Source of the DNA: Cellulomonas sp. SLBN-39
GTDB lineage: Bacteria; Actinomycetota; Actinomycetes; Actinomycetales; Cellulomonadaceae
Assembly: GCF_006715865.1 (NCBI RefSeq)
Contig: NZ_VFOA01000001.1
Span: 2,108,001-2,172,000, forward strand
Direction: 5' to 3'
DNA length: 64,000 bases
Part shown: one piece after another, positions 25,772 through 34,714 of the stretch
Layout: each line of letters begins with the position of its first letter
How positions within the stretch are numbered: the stretch's first letter is position 1
Notes under the pieces: model-generated
The model's input: only the letters and a program-made list of their open reading frames with translations
What the model was told of the DNA's origin: nothing
Database searches by the model: none
Translations under genes and position numbers: made by a program

Positions 25772-26725
25772 TCAGGCGGGGTACGCCGCCGCGAGCCGGT
25801 GCCACCGGTCGCCGACGAGGGGGACGACGACCCCGTGCTTGGTGTTCGGCGGCAGCACCAGCTCCTCGCGCGGCACCGGGCGCCACACGCCCGACGCGAG
25901 GTCGTCGGTGCGCAGCGGCACGTACCCCTGCGGGCGGGTCGCGTACTGGTCGACCCACAGGTACCAGGTGCCGTCGTGGTGGCCCCGGAAGACCAGCGGG
26001 GCCTCGACGTGCGCGTGCAGGTCGTCGGCGATGCGGGACGCGACCACCGTGAAGTCGTCGGCGTCGAGCGCGGAGCCGACCTCGTGGAACAGGCGCAGCG
26101 AGCCGGGTGCGTCGTCGTCCTGCTTGGAGAACCGGTGCACGCGTCCCGCGTGGGCCACGACCGTGGTGTCGATGACGCCCGTGCCGCGGTCGATCAGCAC
26201 GCGGGGGCTCGACGCGGTCCGGAAGTCACGCGTGGTCGCGACGAGGACGCGCGGGTAGGACGCGCCGGCGTGCCCGGGGTCGTCCTCGTCGTACAGGGAC
26301 GCCGAGAACGTGACGGCGAAGGTGCCGGTCGCCCGGTCGTAGGTCGCCTCCGGCGCCCAGGCCATCCCGGCGGTCGGCGGTGCGACCTCGAGCAGCCACG
26401 GCGCGGACCACGTCACGAGGTCCGTCGAGCGCCACACGACGAGCGACCGGCTGCCGTGCCGGGTCCAGGCGTCCCAGCCGGCGTCGTCGCCGCCGTAGAT
26501 GCGCAGGTCCGTGGCCAGCACGAACCACTCGCCGTCGCCGGCCACGAGGTACGGGTCGCGCACCCCGGTGGTGCCGAGGTCGGACGCGAGCACGGGGCGC
26601 CCGCCGTTCGCCCGCCACCAGCGCAGGGGCGTGTCCCCGTCGGACAGCGAGAAGAAGATCCGCTCGCCCCACCCGTCGGGGTCCTCCACGTGGTGCACCA
26701 GCAGGTACCCGTAGCCGTCGTCCAC
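25772..26725 (-). CDS. Intracellular GH43-like five-bladed beta-propeller glycosidase
   Basis: A 317-residue protein without a signal peptide. It has the GH43-like blade motifs: WWRANGGRPVLASD, GVRDPYLVAGDGEWFVLATDLRI (the RDP Asp), LVVWRSTDLVTWSAPWLL, AWAPEATYDRATGTFAVTFSA (APE motif), DRGTGVIDTTVV, and HVEAPLVFRGHHDGTWYLWVDQYA with a likely catalytic Glu. It probably removes arabinofuranosyl or xylosyl units. GTG 26725 follows AAGGGG. It lies downstream of abfA on the same strand and should act with it on arabino-oligosaccharides. The exact GH43 subfamily is not assigned. Confidence 0.8.
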   Translation of the reverse strand: MDDGYGYLLVHHVEDPDGWGERIFFSLSDGDTPLRWWRANGGRPVLASDLGTTGVRDPYLVAGDGEWFVLATDLRIYGGDDAGWDAWTRHGSRSLVVWRSTDLVTWSAPWLLEVAPPTAGMAWAPEATYDRATGTFAVTFSASLYDEDDPGHAGASYPRVLVATTRDFRTASSPRVLIDRGTGVIDTTVVAHAGRVHRFSKQDDDAPGSLRLFHEVGSALDADDFTVVASRIADDLHAHVEAPLVFRGHHDGTWYLWVDQYATRPQGYVPLRTDDLASGVWRPVPREELVLPPNTKHGVVVPLVGDRWHRLAAAYPA

Positions 26726-26743
26726 GACGCCCCTTCCCTGGTC

Positions 26744-26779
26744 GGCGGCCGTGCGCGGTGCACTCCGCGCACGGCCGCC
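26744..26779 (-). terminator. Intercistronic hairpin between abfA and the GH43 gene
   Basis: A perfect 15-bp stem (GGCGGCCGTGCGCGG at 26744-26758, complement at 26765-26779) with a 6-base loop. A second 10-bp hairpin with a 3-base loop follows at 26791-26813, nearer the abfA stop. Confidence 0.55.
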
Positions 26780-26817
26780 GTGCCGTCCGTGCCGCCGGTC
26801 GACGACCGGCGGCGTGC

Positions 26818-28356
26818 TCAGGCCTGCGTCGCGGTGCCCGCCAGGGCGGTCCAGGACTCGGGGGCCAGGGTCAGCGTCGTGGTGCCGGCACCCGTCGCCG
26901 TGACCGGTGCGGTCGCCAGCTCGCTGACGTGCTTCGCCTCGACCTGCGCCGCGTGCTCCGGGCCGTGCACGGCCGGCTCGTGGTCGGCCGTCACCTGCAC
27001 GCCGCCGCCGAGCGTCAGCGCCACCCCGGGGTGGCGCAGCTCGACCTCGACGGGCTCGGCGGTCCGGTTGACCAGGAAGACCCCGAGCGTGCCGGCCTCG
27101 CGGGGCCCGTCCCACGTGACCGCGGCGGTGACCGTCGGCACGTCGCCGTGCTCCTTCGTGGGCATGGTCGCGGCGTCGACGCGCACGTCGAGGCTGTCGC
27201 CCTGCGCGAGTCGGGCCGTGGCCGCGAACGGGTGGAACGTCGGCTGCTTCCACGCCGCGCCGCCGGGCTCGGTCATGATCGGCGCGATCACGTTGACGAG
27301 CTGGGCCAGGCACGCGACGGGCACGCGGTCGGCGTGGTTGAGCAGCGTGACGAGGAGGTCGCCGACGACGACGGCGTCGAGGCCGGAGTAGACGTCCTCG
27401 ATGATGCGCTGCGGCGCGGTGCGCAGCGGGATCGCGGCCTCGCCCTGGAACCGGGTGTCGAGGTACCAGACGTTCCACTCGTCGAACGAGATCGTGATCT
27501 TCTTGTCCGACCGCTTGCGGGCGCCCACGGCGTCGGCCGACGCGACGACGCGGTCGATGAAGCGGTCCATCGACGTGCCGGACCCGAGGAAGGACGCCCG
27601 GTCGCCGTGCCGCTCCTCGTAGTACGCGTGCATCGAGATGTGGTCGACGAGGTCGTACGTGTACGAGAGGACGGTCTGCTCCCACTCGCCGAACGTGGGC
27701 ATGCCCATCGAGGACGACCCGCACACGACCAGCGAGATGGTCGGGTCGACGAGCTTCATGGCCTTGCCCGCCTCAGCGGCGAGCTTGCCGTACTCGTGGG
27801 CGTCCTTGTGGCCGATCTGCCAGGGGCCGTCCATCTCGTTGCCCAGGCACCAGAGCTTCACGCCGTAGGGCTTCTCGCGGCCGTTCGCGATGCGCAGGTC
27901 GGCCCACCGCGAGCCGGCCTCGCCGTTGCAGTACTCGACGAGCGCGGCCGCCTCGGCGACACCGCGGGTGCCGAGGTTGACGGCCATCATCGGCTCGACG
28001 CCCTCGCGCTCGGCCCACTGCAGGAACTCGTCGGTGCCGACCGTGTTGGGCTCGATGGTGCGCCACGCGAGGTCGATGAACGGCTTTCGGTCCTCGACGG
28101 GGCCGACCGCGTCCTCCCACACGTAGTTGGACACGAAGTTCCCGCCGGGGTACCGGACCATCGAGACGCCGAGCTCGCGGGTGAGCGCGGCGACGTCCTG
28201 GCGGAACCCGTGCTCGTCGGCGGTCGTGTGGCCGGGCTCGTAGATGCCCGTGTACACGGCGCGGCCGAGGTGCTCGACGAAGGAGCCGAACACCCGGCGG
28301 TCGATCGTGCCGGTGCGGAAGTCGGGGTGCAGCAGGACGGTGGCGCGCTGGGTCAT
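26818..28356 (-). CDS. abfA: GH51 alpha-L-arabinofuranosidase
   Basis: A 512-residue cytoplasmic exo-enzyme that releases L-arabinofuranose from arabinan and arabinoxylan oligosaccharides. The (beta/alpha)8 barrel opens with RRVFGSFVEHLGRAVYTGIYEPGH and VRYPGGNFVSNYVWED. The acid/base is Glu174 in LWCLGNEMDGPWQ, and the nucleophile is Glu293 in ISFDEWNVWY. SMHAYYEERHGD supplies active-site His/Tyr residues. A C-terminal beta-sandwich ends LTLAPESWTALAG. There is no signal peptide. AGGAG lies 5 bases before ATG 28356. Divergent operators at 28398-28407 and 28487-28500 suggest LacI control shared with the Gfo/DUF6807 pair. Confidence 0.95.
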   Translation of the reverse strand: MTQRATVLLHPDFRTGTIDRRVFGSFVEHLGRAVYTGIYEPGHTTADEHGFRQDVAALTRELGVSMVRYPGGNFVSNYVWEDAVGPVEDRKPFIDLAWRTIEPNTVGTDEFLQWAEREGVEPMMAVNLGTRGVAEAAALVEYCNGEAGSRWADLRIANGREKPYGVKLWCLGNEMDGPWQIGHKDAHEYGKLAAEAGKAMKLVDPTISLVVCGSSSMGMPTFGEWEQTVLSYTYDLVDHISMHAYYEERHGDRASFLGSGTSMDRFIDRVVASADAVGARKRSDKKITISFDEWNVWYLDTRFQGEAAIPLRTAPQRIIEDVYSGLDAVVVGDLLVTLLNHADRVPVACLAQLVNVIAPIMTEPGGAAWKQPTFHPFAATARLAQGDSLDVRVDAATMPTKEHGDVPTVTAAVTWDGPREAGTLGVFLVNRTAEPVEVELRHPGVALTLGGGVQVTADHEPAVHGPEHAAQVEAKHVSELATAPVTATGAGTTTLTLAPESWTALAGTATQA

Positions 28357-28397
28357 CGGTGCTCCTGGTCGGGCCGTGCGGCGGTGCACGGCGATGC

Positions 28398-28500
28398 ACA
28401 ACGTTGTAGAAACGACTGCAGCATACGACGCGAACGGCGTCCGCAGCGACGTGCGCCACACCGGTGGTCTAGTCTGGTCGCGTCGCGGAACGCGCTTTCC
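28398..28500. promoter_or_regulatory. Divergent abfA / oxidoreductase control region with two operator classes
   Basis: ACAACGTTGT at 28398-28407 is a perfect palindrome. GGAACGCGCTTTCC at 28487-28500 belongs to the GGAAAGCGCNTTCC class; its reverse complement differs at one base from 41815-41828. Two copies of CACCGGTG also occur, near 28459 and 28509. Which gene each site serves is not resolved. Confidence 0.55.
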
Positions 28501-28567
28501 GTCGTCGCCACCGGTGGTCGGCGGTGCGTGCGCCGTCCCCGTTCGCCGATGTCGTCGAAGGACTCTC

Positions 28568-30106
28568 GTGACCGAGCAGCTCGACCAGAACCCCACCGCG
28601 CCCCGACCCGCGTCCAGCCGCGGCACGACCGCCGACCCGCGCGTCGTCCCCGCCTTCGCCGCCCCGCCGCCCGGCCGCCGTCGCCGCCGGCACGCCGTGG
28701 TGGGCACCGGGCACCGCGCGGGCATGTACGTCGGAGCGGTGACGGGCGACCACGCCGACGTCGCCGAGCTCGTCGCCTGGTGCGACACCAACCCCGGGCG
28801 CATGGACCACTACGACCGCGAGGTCGGCGCCGCGCTCGGCCTCGACGGCCCCGCCGGGCTGCCGCAGCACGGGCCCGACGACCTCGAGCGCATGGTCGAC
28901 GAGGAGCGTGTCGACGTCGTCGTCGTCACCACCCCCGACGCCACCCACGCCGCGCTCGTGGCGCGCGCCCTCGACGCCGGCGCCGACGTCGTCGTCGAGA
29001 AGCCCCTGACCACCACCGTCGAGGGCTGCCGCACCATCGTCGAGGCCGTCGAGCGCACCGGCCGCGACCTCGTCATGACGTTCAACTACCGGTACGCCCC
29101 CCGCAACTCCACGCTGCGCGAGGTCATCGCGTCCGGCACGATCGGCACGGTCACCTCCGTGCACTTCGAGTGGGCGCTCGACACCGTGCACGGCGCCGAC
29201 TACTTCCGCCGCTGGCACCGCGAGAAGCGCACCTCCGGCGGCCTGCTCGTGCACAAGTCCAGCCACCACTTCGACCTCGTCAACTGGTGGCTGCACGACG
29301 TGCCCGCCCGCGTGTACGCCTCGGGCGGGCTGCGGTTCTACGGCGACACCAACGCCGCCGCCCGCGGCATGGGCCCCCGGCCCGAGCGCGGCACCGGCAC
29401 CGTCGGCGACCCGTGGACCCTCGACCTCACGCGCGACCCCCGGCTGCGCTCGCTCTACCTCGACGCCGAGCACCACGACGGCTACCGGCGCGACCAGGAC
29501 GTGTTCGCCCCCGGCATCACCATCGAGGACAACCTCTCCCTCGTCGTCGACTACCGCGGCGGGGCGACCCTCACCTACTCCCTCAACGCGCACAGCCCCT
29601 GGGAGGGGTACCGGGTCACGGTCAACGGCACCGAGGGGCGCGCCGAGCTCGAGGTCGTCGAGCGCGGCGCCGTCGTCCTCGACGCCGACGGCCACGCCGT
29701 GCTCGACCCGTCGGCCACCCCCGACGCCGCGGCGGCCGCCGCGCTCGCGGGCTCCGTGCGCGCCGAGGGCGACCGCCTCGTGGTCCAGCGCCACTGGGAG
29801 GCCGCGCAGCGCTGGCCCATCCCCGCCGGGATCGGCGGGCACGGCGGCGGCGACGCGATCCTGCTCATGGACGTGTTCCGCCGCGACCTGCGGCTCGCGC
29901 CCGACCCCCTCGGCCGCGCCGCGGGGTACAAGGACGGGCTGCGGGCCGTCGCCGTCGGCATCGCCGCCAACCGCTCGCTGGAGACCGGCCAGGCCGTGCT
30001 CGTCGAGGACCTCGGGCTCGGTGCCGACCTGACCCTCCACGCGCCGGACCGCGCGGGGACCGCCGCCGCGGGTCGCCCGGCCGACGCGACGGCGGGTGCC
30101 CGGTGA
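28568..30106 (+). CDS. Gfo/Idh/MocA family oxidoreductase, long form
   Basis: A 512-residue NAD(P)-dependent oxidoreductase, longer than the usual 340-400. A disordered Pro/Arg-rich N-terminus of about 40 residues precedes the Rossmann start HAVVGTGHRAGMYVGAV. Then come VDVVVVTTPDATHAALVARAL and VVVEKPLTTTVEGC, with the catalytic EKP Lys. The substrate domain has MTFNYRYAPRNSTLREV and SGGLLVHKSSHHFDLVNWWL, whose active-site His pair is in the family's HxxD-type position. It ends with a long insertion-rich C-terminus. GTG 28568 has GAAGGA before it. Its stop overlaps the DUF6807 gene by 4 bases, so the two are coupled and probably handle the same sugar. Confidence 0.87.
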   Translation: MTEQLDQNPTAPRPASSRGTTADPRVVPAFAAPPPGRRRRRHAVVGTGHRAGMYVGAVTGDHADVAELVAWCDTNPGRMDHYDREVGAALGLDGPAGLPQHGPDDLERMVDEERVDVVVVTTPDATHAALVARALDAGADVVVEKPLTTTVEGCRTIVEAVERTGRDLVMTFNYRYAPRNSTLREVIASGTIGTVTSVHFEWALDTVHGADYFRRWHREKRTSGGLLVHKSSHHFDLVNWWLHDVPARVYASGGLRFYGDTNAAARGMGPRPERGTGTVGDPWTLDLTRDPRLRSLYLDAEHHDGYRRDQDVFAPGITIEDNLSLVVDYRGGATLTYSLNAHSPWEGYRVTVNGTEGRAELEVVERGAVVLDADGHAVLDPSATPDAAAAAALAGSVRAEGDRLVVQRHWEAAQRWPIPAGIGGHGGGDAILLMDVFRRDLRLAPDPLGRAAGYKDGLRAVAVGIAANRSLETGQAVLVEDLGLGADLTLHAPDRAGTAAAGRPADATAGAR

Positions 30107-31080
30107 CGCCCGGGGGCGGGCACGCCACGCGCCGTCCGCGCCTCGACCCCCGCCCGGCGGCCCGCGCGCTGCACGACGTGGGCCGCGGCGTCGACGTCGA
30201 GCACGACGGCACCACCCTGCTGCGGTACGTCTACGTGCCCGACGACGTGCAGCTGGAGTCCCCGCGGCCCTACCTGCACCCGCTGCGCACCCGCCGCGGC
30301 GACGTCGTCACCGCGCTGCGCCCGCACGACCACGTGTGGCACAAGGGCGTCGCCTGGTCGCTGCCCGTGGTCGGCGACGAGAACTTCTGGGGCGGGCCCA
30401 CGTACGTGCGCGACCAGGGCTACGTCCAGCTCGACAACGACGGGTCGATGGACCACCAGGCGATCGTGCGCCTCGACGTCACCAGCGGCCCCGACGCCGA
30501 GCGCGTGGACCTCGTGCACATCCTCGCCTGGCACACCCAGGACGGCGAGCACGTCGTCGACGAGGAGCGCGCCCTGGCCGCCGTCGTGCCCGCCGACCGC
30601 GACGACGTGTGGTTCCTGCTCTTCGACACGTCCATGACCAACGTCAGCGACAGGGCGCTGCCGCTCGGCTCGCCCACCACCCGCGGGCGGGAGAACGCCG
30701 GGTACGGCGGGCTGTTCTGGCGCGGGCCGCGCGACTTCACCGGCGGCACCCTGCTGGCCCCCGGGTTCGCCGGCGGCGAGGAGGTGCGCGGCACGCGCGC
30801 GCCGTGGATGGGCTTCACCGGGTCGCACGACGGCAGCGGCCGGCAGTCGACGGTCGTCGTCGTCGACGGTGCGACCAACCCCTCGCACCCGCCGCAGTGG
30901 TTCGCCCGCACCGAGTGGTTCGCCGGGGTCAACCCTGCGCCCTTCTTCAGCGAGGAGGTGCCGTTCGACACCGGGGCGACCCTGCGGTTCCGGTACGCCC
31001 TCGTGGTCGCCGAGGGCCCGGCCGACGCCGACGGGGCCGCGGCGCTCGCGGCCCGGGGCCGGGCGCTGCTCGACGGCTGA
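30103..31080 (+). CDS. DUF6807 (PmoA-like) family protein
   Basis: A 325-residue cytoplasmic protein of the DUF6807 family, often labelled PmoA-like although no methane chemistry is implied. Signposts: LLRYVYVPDDVQLESPRPYLHPLRT, LRPHDHVWHKGVAWSLPVV, NFWGGPTYV, GRENAGYGGLFWRG and WMGFTGSHDG. The HDHVWH cluster with PRPYLHP could form a metal or sugar site (inference). The same motifs close the LacI fusion at 632-2764. GTG 30103 overlaps the oxidoreductase stop. The coupling with a Gfo/Idh/MocA enzyme points to sugar catabolism. Confidence 0.85.
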   Translation: MTPGGGHATRRPRLDPRPAARALHDVGRGVDVEHDGTTLLRYVYVPDDVQLESPRPYLHPLRTRRGDVVTALRPHDHVWHKGVAWSLPVVGDENFWGGPTYVRDQGYVQLDNDGSMDHQAIVRLDVTSGPDAERVDLVHILAWHTQDGEHVVDEERALAAVVPADRDDVWFLLFDTSMTNVSDRALPLGSPTTRGRENAGYGGLFWRGPRDFTGGTLLAPGFAGGEEVRGTRAPWMGFTGSHDGSGRQSTVVVVDGATNPSHPPQWFARTEWFAGVNPAPFFSEEVPFDTGATLRFRYALVVAEGPADADGAAALAARGRALLDG

Positions 31081-31083
31081 GGG

Positions 31084-31122
31084 CGCAGCCCCGACGGCTG
31101 AGCTCTGGGCCGGAGGGCTGCG
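31084..31122. terminator. Weak bidirectional hairpin
   Basis: CGCAGCCC at 31084-31091 pairs with GGGCTGCG at 31115-31122 around a 23-base loop, between the convergent DUF6807 and PrsW genes. Confidence 0.4.
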
Positions 31123-32334
31123 TCAGCCGCCGACGGTCGTCAGCACTCGGTGCCGGTGCGCCACCACCGAGCCCAGCAGGTCGCGCTCGGTGGTGGCGTA
31201 CGTGCGCAGGTCCGCCCGGCCCGTCAGCGCGATCTGCCGGCGCAGCGCCAGGGTCGTCGCGTCCCGCTGGAACGCGTGCATGGCCGCGCCCGCCGCCGCA
31301 CCGCCGGTGCGCGCGGCCCACCGGCGCGCCTGGGTCCGCAGCCGGATCGACGTCAGCATCTGCACCTCGTGCGGCGCGAACCAGCCGGCCCGCCCGTACT
31401 CGTCCAGCCGTCCGGCGATGATGTCGCGCTCGCGCCGGCGCAGCCCGAACGCCAGTGCGACCACGCCGACGAACACCGGCACCTGCACCACCAGGTAGAG
31501 GGCCAGGAACGCCGGCCCGGCGAGCAGCGCGGTCGCGTTCCACGCCGAGTGCAGCGCCATCGCGGCCACGAGCCCGAGCGGCGTGGCCCACAGCACGGCG
31601 CCCCGCGACCGCGACCGGGCCGCCCACCCGATCGCCGCACCCGTGCACGCGGTGAACAGCAGGTGCGCGAACGGGGTCGCCAGGCCGCGCATCGCGAACG
31701 TCTGCGGCAGCAGCTCGCCCGCCTGACCGAAGTACAGGACGTTCTCGGTGAACGCGAACCCTGCCGCCACGACGCCCGCGTAGACGATCCCGTCGACCAC
31801 GCCGTCGAAGTACCGGCGCCGTGCGAGGTAGATCACCAGCACGCCCAGGCCCTTGCCGATCTCCTCGACGACCGGTGCCGAGACCAGCGCGGTCGTGCGG
31901 TAGGCCGCGTCGGGGTCGCCGGTCGCGTGCGCGACGAACCACATCGTCAGGTCGTTGACGGTCACCGCGAGCAGCACGGCGACGCCCGCGCCCCACAGCA
32001 GCCCGAACAGCAGGGCGCCGCGCGGCTCGGGCTCCCACGTGTCGAGCCACCGCACGCCGGCGAGCACCAGGGCCAGCGGCACGAGCGCCAGGAGCAGCCC
32101 CACCGTGCCCGGGCCCATCCCGACCTCGAGCAGCACCACGCCGAGCCCCGCCAGGGCAGCGAGGCCCACGGCCGTCAGACCCAGCACCGTCACCACGTCG
32201 GTCCACGCGCTCGTGCGCCGCGCCCCGCCCGGCCACGACGTCGGCACCGCACCGGCACCCACCGGTCCCGGTGCTGCCGCAGGGGCGGTGCCCCACGCGG
32301 CGGAGGGGTGCGCGTCGGCGTGCGGGGTCGTCAC
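31123..32334 (-). CDS. prsW: PrsW-family intramembrane metalloprotease
   Basis: A 403-residue integral membrane protein of the PrsW/CAAX-protease-like superfamily. Its motifs lie in helices: APVVEEIGKGLGV (Glu157-Glu158 with Lys161), GFAFTENVLYF near residues 192-202, FAHLLFT (His224) and ALHSAWNA. These are the acidic and His residues expected to bind the catalytic metal. A Pro/Ala-rich cytoplasmic N-terminus and a charged, soluble C-terminal domain flank the 8-9 helices. In Bacillus the family cleaves the anti-sigma factor RsiW; the target here is unknown. GTG 32334 is chosen as start, with in-frame GTGs at 32343 and 32367 as alternatives. Confidence 0.88.
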   Translation of the reverse strand: MTTPHADAHPSAAWGTAPAAAPGPVGAGAVPTSWPGGARRTSAWTDVVTVLGLTAVGLAALAGLGVVLLEVGMGPGTVGLLLALVPLALVLAGVRWLDTWEPEPRGALLFGLLWGAGVAVLLAVTVNDLTMWFVAHATGDPDAAYRTTALVSAPVVEEIGKGLGVLVIYLARRRYFDGVVDGIVYAGVVAAGFAFTENVLYFGQAGELLPQTFAMRGLATPFAHLLFTACTGAAIGWAARSRSRGAVLWATPLGLVAAMALHSAWNATALLAGPAFLALYLVVQVPVFVGVVALAFGLRRRERDIIAGRLDEYGRAGWFAPHEVQMLTSIRLRTQARRWAARTGGAAAGAAMHAFQRDATTLALRRQIALTGRADLRTYATTERDLLGSVVAHRHRVLTTVGG

Positions 32335-32377
32335 GCGGGACACCCTAGCGACGCGCCGGTCCGCCACGCCGGGCCGC

Positions 32378-34099
32378 TCATCCCGCGTCCGCGTACGAGC
32401 CGACCACCGCCAGGTCCAGCGCGAACTCCACGGGCCGGTCGCCGAACAGCAGCCGGCCCGCCTCCGCCGCCGACTCCCGCACCGCGTCGGCCACCTCGTC
32501 CGCGACCTCCTGCGGCGTGTGGACCACGACCTCGTCGTGCAGGAAGTACACGAGGTGCGGGCGCCCCGGCAGCGCGTGCAGCCGCCGCCGCAACGACGCG
32601 AGCCAGCACAGCGCCCACTCCGCCGCGGTGCCCTGCACGACGAAGTTGCGGGTGAACCGGCCCCGGTCGCGCGCCCGGCGCCGCGCCTCGCGCACGTCCT
32701 GCGCGCTGGCGCCCTCGGACCGGGCGGCGGCGAGGTCGTCGAGCAGCGCCTGCGCGCCCGGCGGCGACGAGCGCCCGAGCCACGTCGAGACCACCTCCCC
32801 GCGCTCGCCGGCGCGCGCGGCCTCCTCGACGAGGGCGACCGCCCGCGGGTACGCGGCCGTCAGGCGGGGCATGAGCATCGCGCTCGCACCGGTCGTCGCG
32901 CCGTAGATCGCACCGAGCAGCGCGTACTTGGCGTCCTTGCGGGTGGGCACGATGCCCGCGTCGGCGATGCCCTGGTACAGGTCGCTCGCGCGGGCCGCGG
33001 CGGCCATCGCGTCGTCGCCGGACATCGCCGCGAGCACCCGCGGCTCGAGCTGGGCGGCGTCGGCGACGACGAGGCGCCAGCCCGGGTCGGCGCGGGCCGC
33101 GGCCCGCAGCGCGGCGGGCAGCTGGAGCGCCCCGCCGCCGTCGGTGGCCCACCGGCCGGTGACCACGCCGCCGACGACGTAGGTGGGCCGGAACCGGCCG
33201 TCGTGGACCCACGCGTCGAGCCACGCCCACCCGTTCGCGGACAGCAGCCGCGACAGGCGCTTGTACTCCAGCAGCGGTGCGACCACGGGGTGGTCGAGCG
33301 CGGCGATCTCCCACTTGCTGGTCGAGGCGAGGTCGAAGCCCTGCAGGCGCAGTGCGCGCAGCAGGTCGGGCGGGGAGTCCGGGTTCAGCCGCGGTGCCAC
33401 CAGGGCGTCGCGCACCTGCGCCGCGAGGTCCTCCAGCCGCTGCGGCCGGCCCGCCGCCGGCCGCGGCCCCAGCAGCTCGGTGAGGAGCGCGTCGTGCACC
33501 GCCGGGTCCCAGGGCAGCCCGTCGTGGTGCATCTCCTCGGCCACGAGAGCCCCGCCGGACTCCGCGGCGAGCAGCAGGCGCAGCCGTCCGGGCGCCGTGG
33601 ACCCCGCGACGGCGTCGAGCTGGGTGCGCAGCTCGGCGAGCAGGTCGACGGGGGAGCCCGCCGGGTGCGCGTCCTGGCGGGTCGGTGCGGCAGGCGCCTC
33701 GTCCAGCAGGTCGAACAGGGACGGGGCGTGCGCGGGTTCCGGGACGGGCGGGTCCTCCCACGCGGCCCGCGGCTGCCCCGCCAGCGCCGACCCGCCGGCC
33801 GCCACCGCGTGCCGCAGCAGGGTCCGGCACAGCCGCAGGTCGTGGCACCGCTCGACCCGCACGCCCGCGGCGAGCAGCGGCGGGTAGCGCCGCCGCGTGT
33901 CGTCCCAGACCCAGCGCACCGGTGCGCCGCCCGACGTGCCCGGGCCGGGTGCGGCGCCCGCCTCGACGCGCGCGACCTCGGCCGGGAGCCCGTCCGCCGG
34001 CACCGTGCGGGTGCCGAGCACGCAGGCGCCGTCGTCGAGGTCGGTCAGCGTGACGGTGCGCGCGTGCTCGTCGTGGTCGAGCAGCACGAACGCGGGCAC
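32378..34099 (-). CDS. Family A DNA polymerase with degenerate exonuclease-like N-terminus
   Basis: A 573-residue protein of the actinobacterial group annotated as bifunctional 3'-5' exonuclease/DNA polymerase. The N-terminal 190 residues resemble the exonuclease fold but lack a clear DxE motif. The polymerase palm and fingers are recognisable: motif A VADAAQLEPRVLA (DxxQxExR type), motif B TRKDAKYALLGAIYGATTG (Arg, Lys and Tyr-Gly kept) and motif C YFLHDEVVVH. SKWEIAALDHPVVAPLLEYKRLSRLLS is the usual thumb-palm link. Shorter than Pol I (about 850-900 residues), it lacks the 5' nuclease. It is probably an accessory repair polymerase. Start GTG 34099. Confidence 0.87.
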   Translation of the reverse strand: MPAFVLLDHDEHARTVTLTDLDDGACVLGTRTVPADGLPAEVARVEAGAAPGPGTSGGAPVRWVWDDTRRRYPPLLAAGVRVERCHDLRLCRTLLRHAVAAGGSALAGQPRAAWEDPPVPEPAHAPSLFDLLDEAPAAPTRQDAHPAGSPVDLLAELRTQLDAVAGSTAPGRLRLLLAAESGGALVAEEMHHDGLPWDPAVHDALLTELLGPRPAAGRPQRLEDLAAQVRDALVAPRLNPDSPPDLLRALRLQGFDLASTSKWEIAALDHPVVAPLLEYKRLSRLLSANGWAWLDAWVHDGRFRPTYVVGGVVTGRWATDGGGALQLPAALRAAARADPGWRLVVADAAQLEPRVLAAMSGDDAMAAAARASDLYQGIADAGIVPTRKDAKYALLGAIYGATTGASAMLMPRLTAAYPRAVALVEEAARAGERGEVVSTWLGRSSPPGAQALLDDLAAARSEGASAQDVREARRRARDRGRFTRNFVVQGTAAEWALCWLASLRRRLHALPGRPHLVYFLHDEVVVHTPQEVADEVADAVRESAAEAGRLLFGDRPVEFALDLAVVGSYADAG

Positions 34100-34175
34100 G
34101 CCCCATGCTCGCCCCCGCCGCCCACAGCGCCGGGCCGCACCGCCGTCCGCGCGTCGTGAGTGCGTCAGCGCGCCG

Positions 34176-34499
34176 TCAGTGCGTCAGCGCGCTGCGGACC
34201 GCCCCGGCGGGAACCGCCAGCACGTCGTCGCCGTCAGCCCCGTCGAGCGTGACGAGGACGTCGCCCGTGGTCTCGTCGACGTGCACGGCGACGTCGGCGA
34301 CGACCTGCGTGACGCCCGGCTCGAGCATCGCGTCCAGCACGACGGTCTGCGGCCAGGCGTGCCGCGTGAGGCCGGCCGGCTCGATGAGGTGGACGACGAG
34401 CGCGTCGTCCTCCAGGTGCAGGGTCGCGGTCAGGGTGCGGCCCGTCGCCAGGAGGACGCAGGACGCCCCCGTCAGCGCCGGCAGGGTTCGACTGGGCAT
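34176..34499 (-). CDS. Small hypothetical protein
   Basis: A 107-residue acidic, soluble-looking protein (PSRTLPALTGASCVLLATG, ATLHLEDDALVVHLIEPAGL, ADVAVHVDETTGDVLVTLDG). It shows an all-beta alternation of Val/Leu with charged residues and no membrane segment. ATG 34499 has GAGGTGG 5 bases upstream, which supports real translation. It diverges from the GH112 gene and lies 76 bases before the polymerase gene on the same strand. I do not recognise the family. Confidence 0.6.
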   Translation of the reverse strand: MPSRTLPALTGASCVLLATGRTLTATLHLEDDALVVHLIEPAGLTRHAWPQTVVLDAMLEPGVTQVVADVAVHVDETTGDVLVTLDGADGDDVLAVPAGAVRSALTH

Positions 34500-34653
34500 C
34501 GGTGCCACCTCGCTCGTCCGTCGGATGATCGGTGGAGCGACCGGCGCGGCGTCCTCCCCAGGGCCGCGCCGGTCGGGTCCCCCCGATCGGACAGGAGCAT
34601 CGAAGCCTCGTCCAGATACGTCCGATGGTCCTCGCGTCACGGGAGATCCGCGC

Positions 34654-34687
34654 GGAAGGCGTTTTCCGGTAGGGTTGAACCGATTCA
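34654..34687 (+). promoter_or_regulatory. Two LacI-type operators before the GH112 gene
   Basis: GGAAGGCGTTTTCC (34654-34667) and TGAACCGATTCA (34676-34687) flank a TAGGGT that could be a -10 box. The second site is one base from TGAAACGATTCA, the reverse complement of the rhamnose-operon site. Confidence 0.6.
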
Positions 34688-34714
34688 CGGTCAAGGATGA
34701 CGCGGGAGGGCTCG

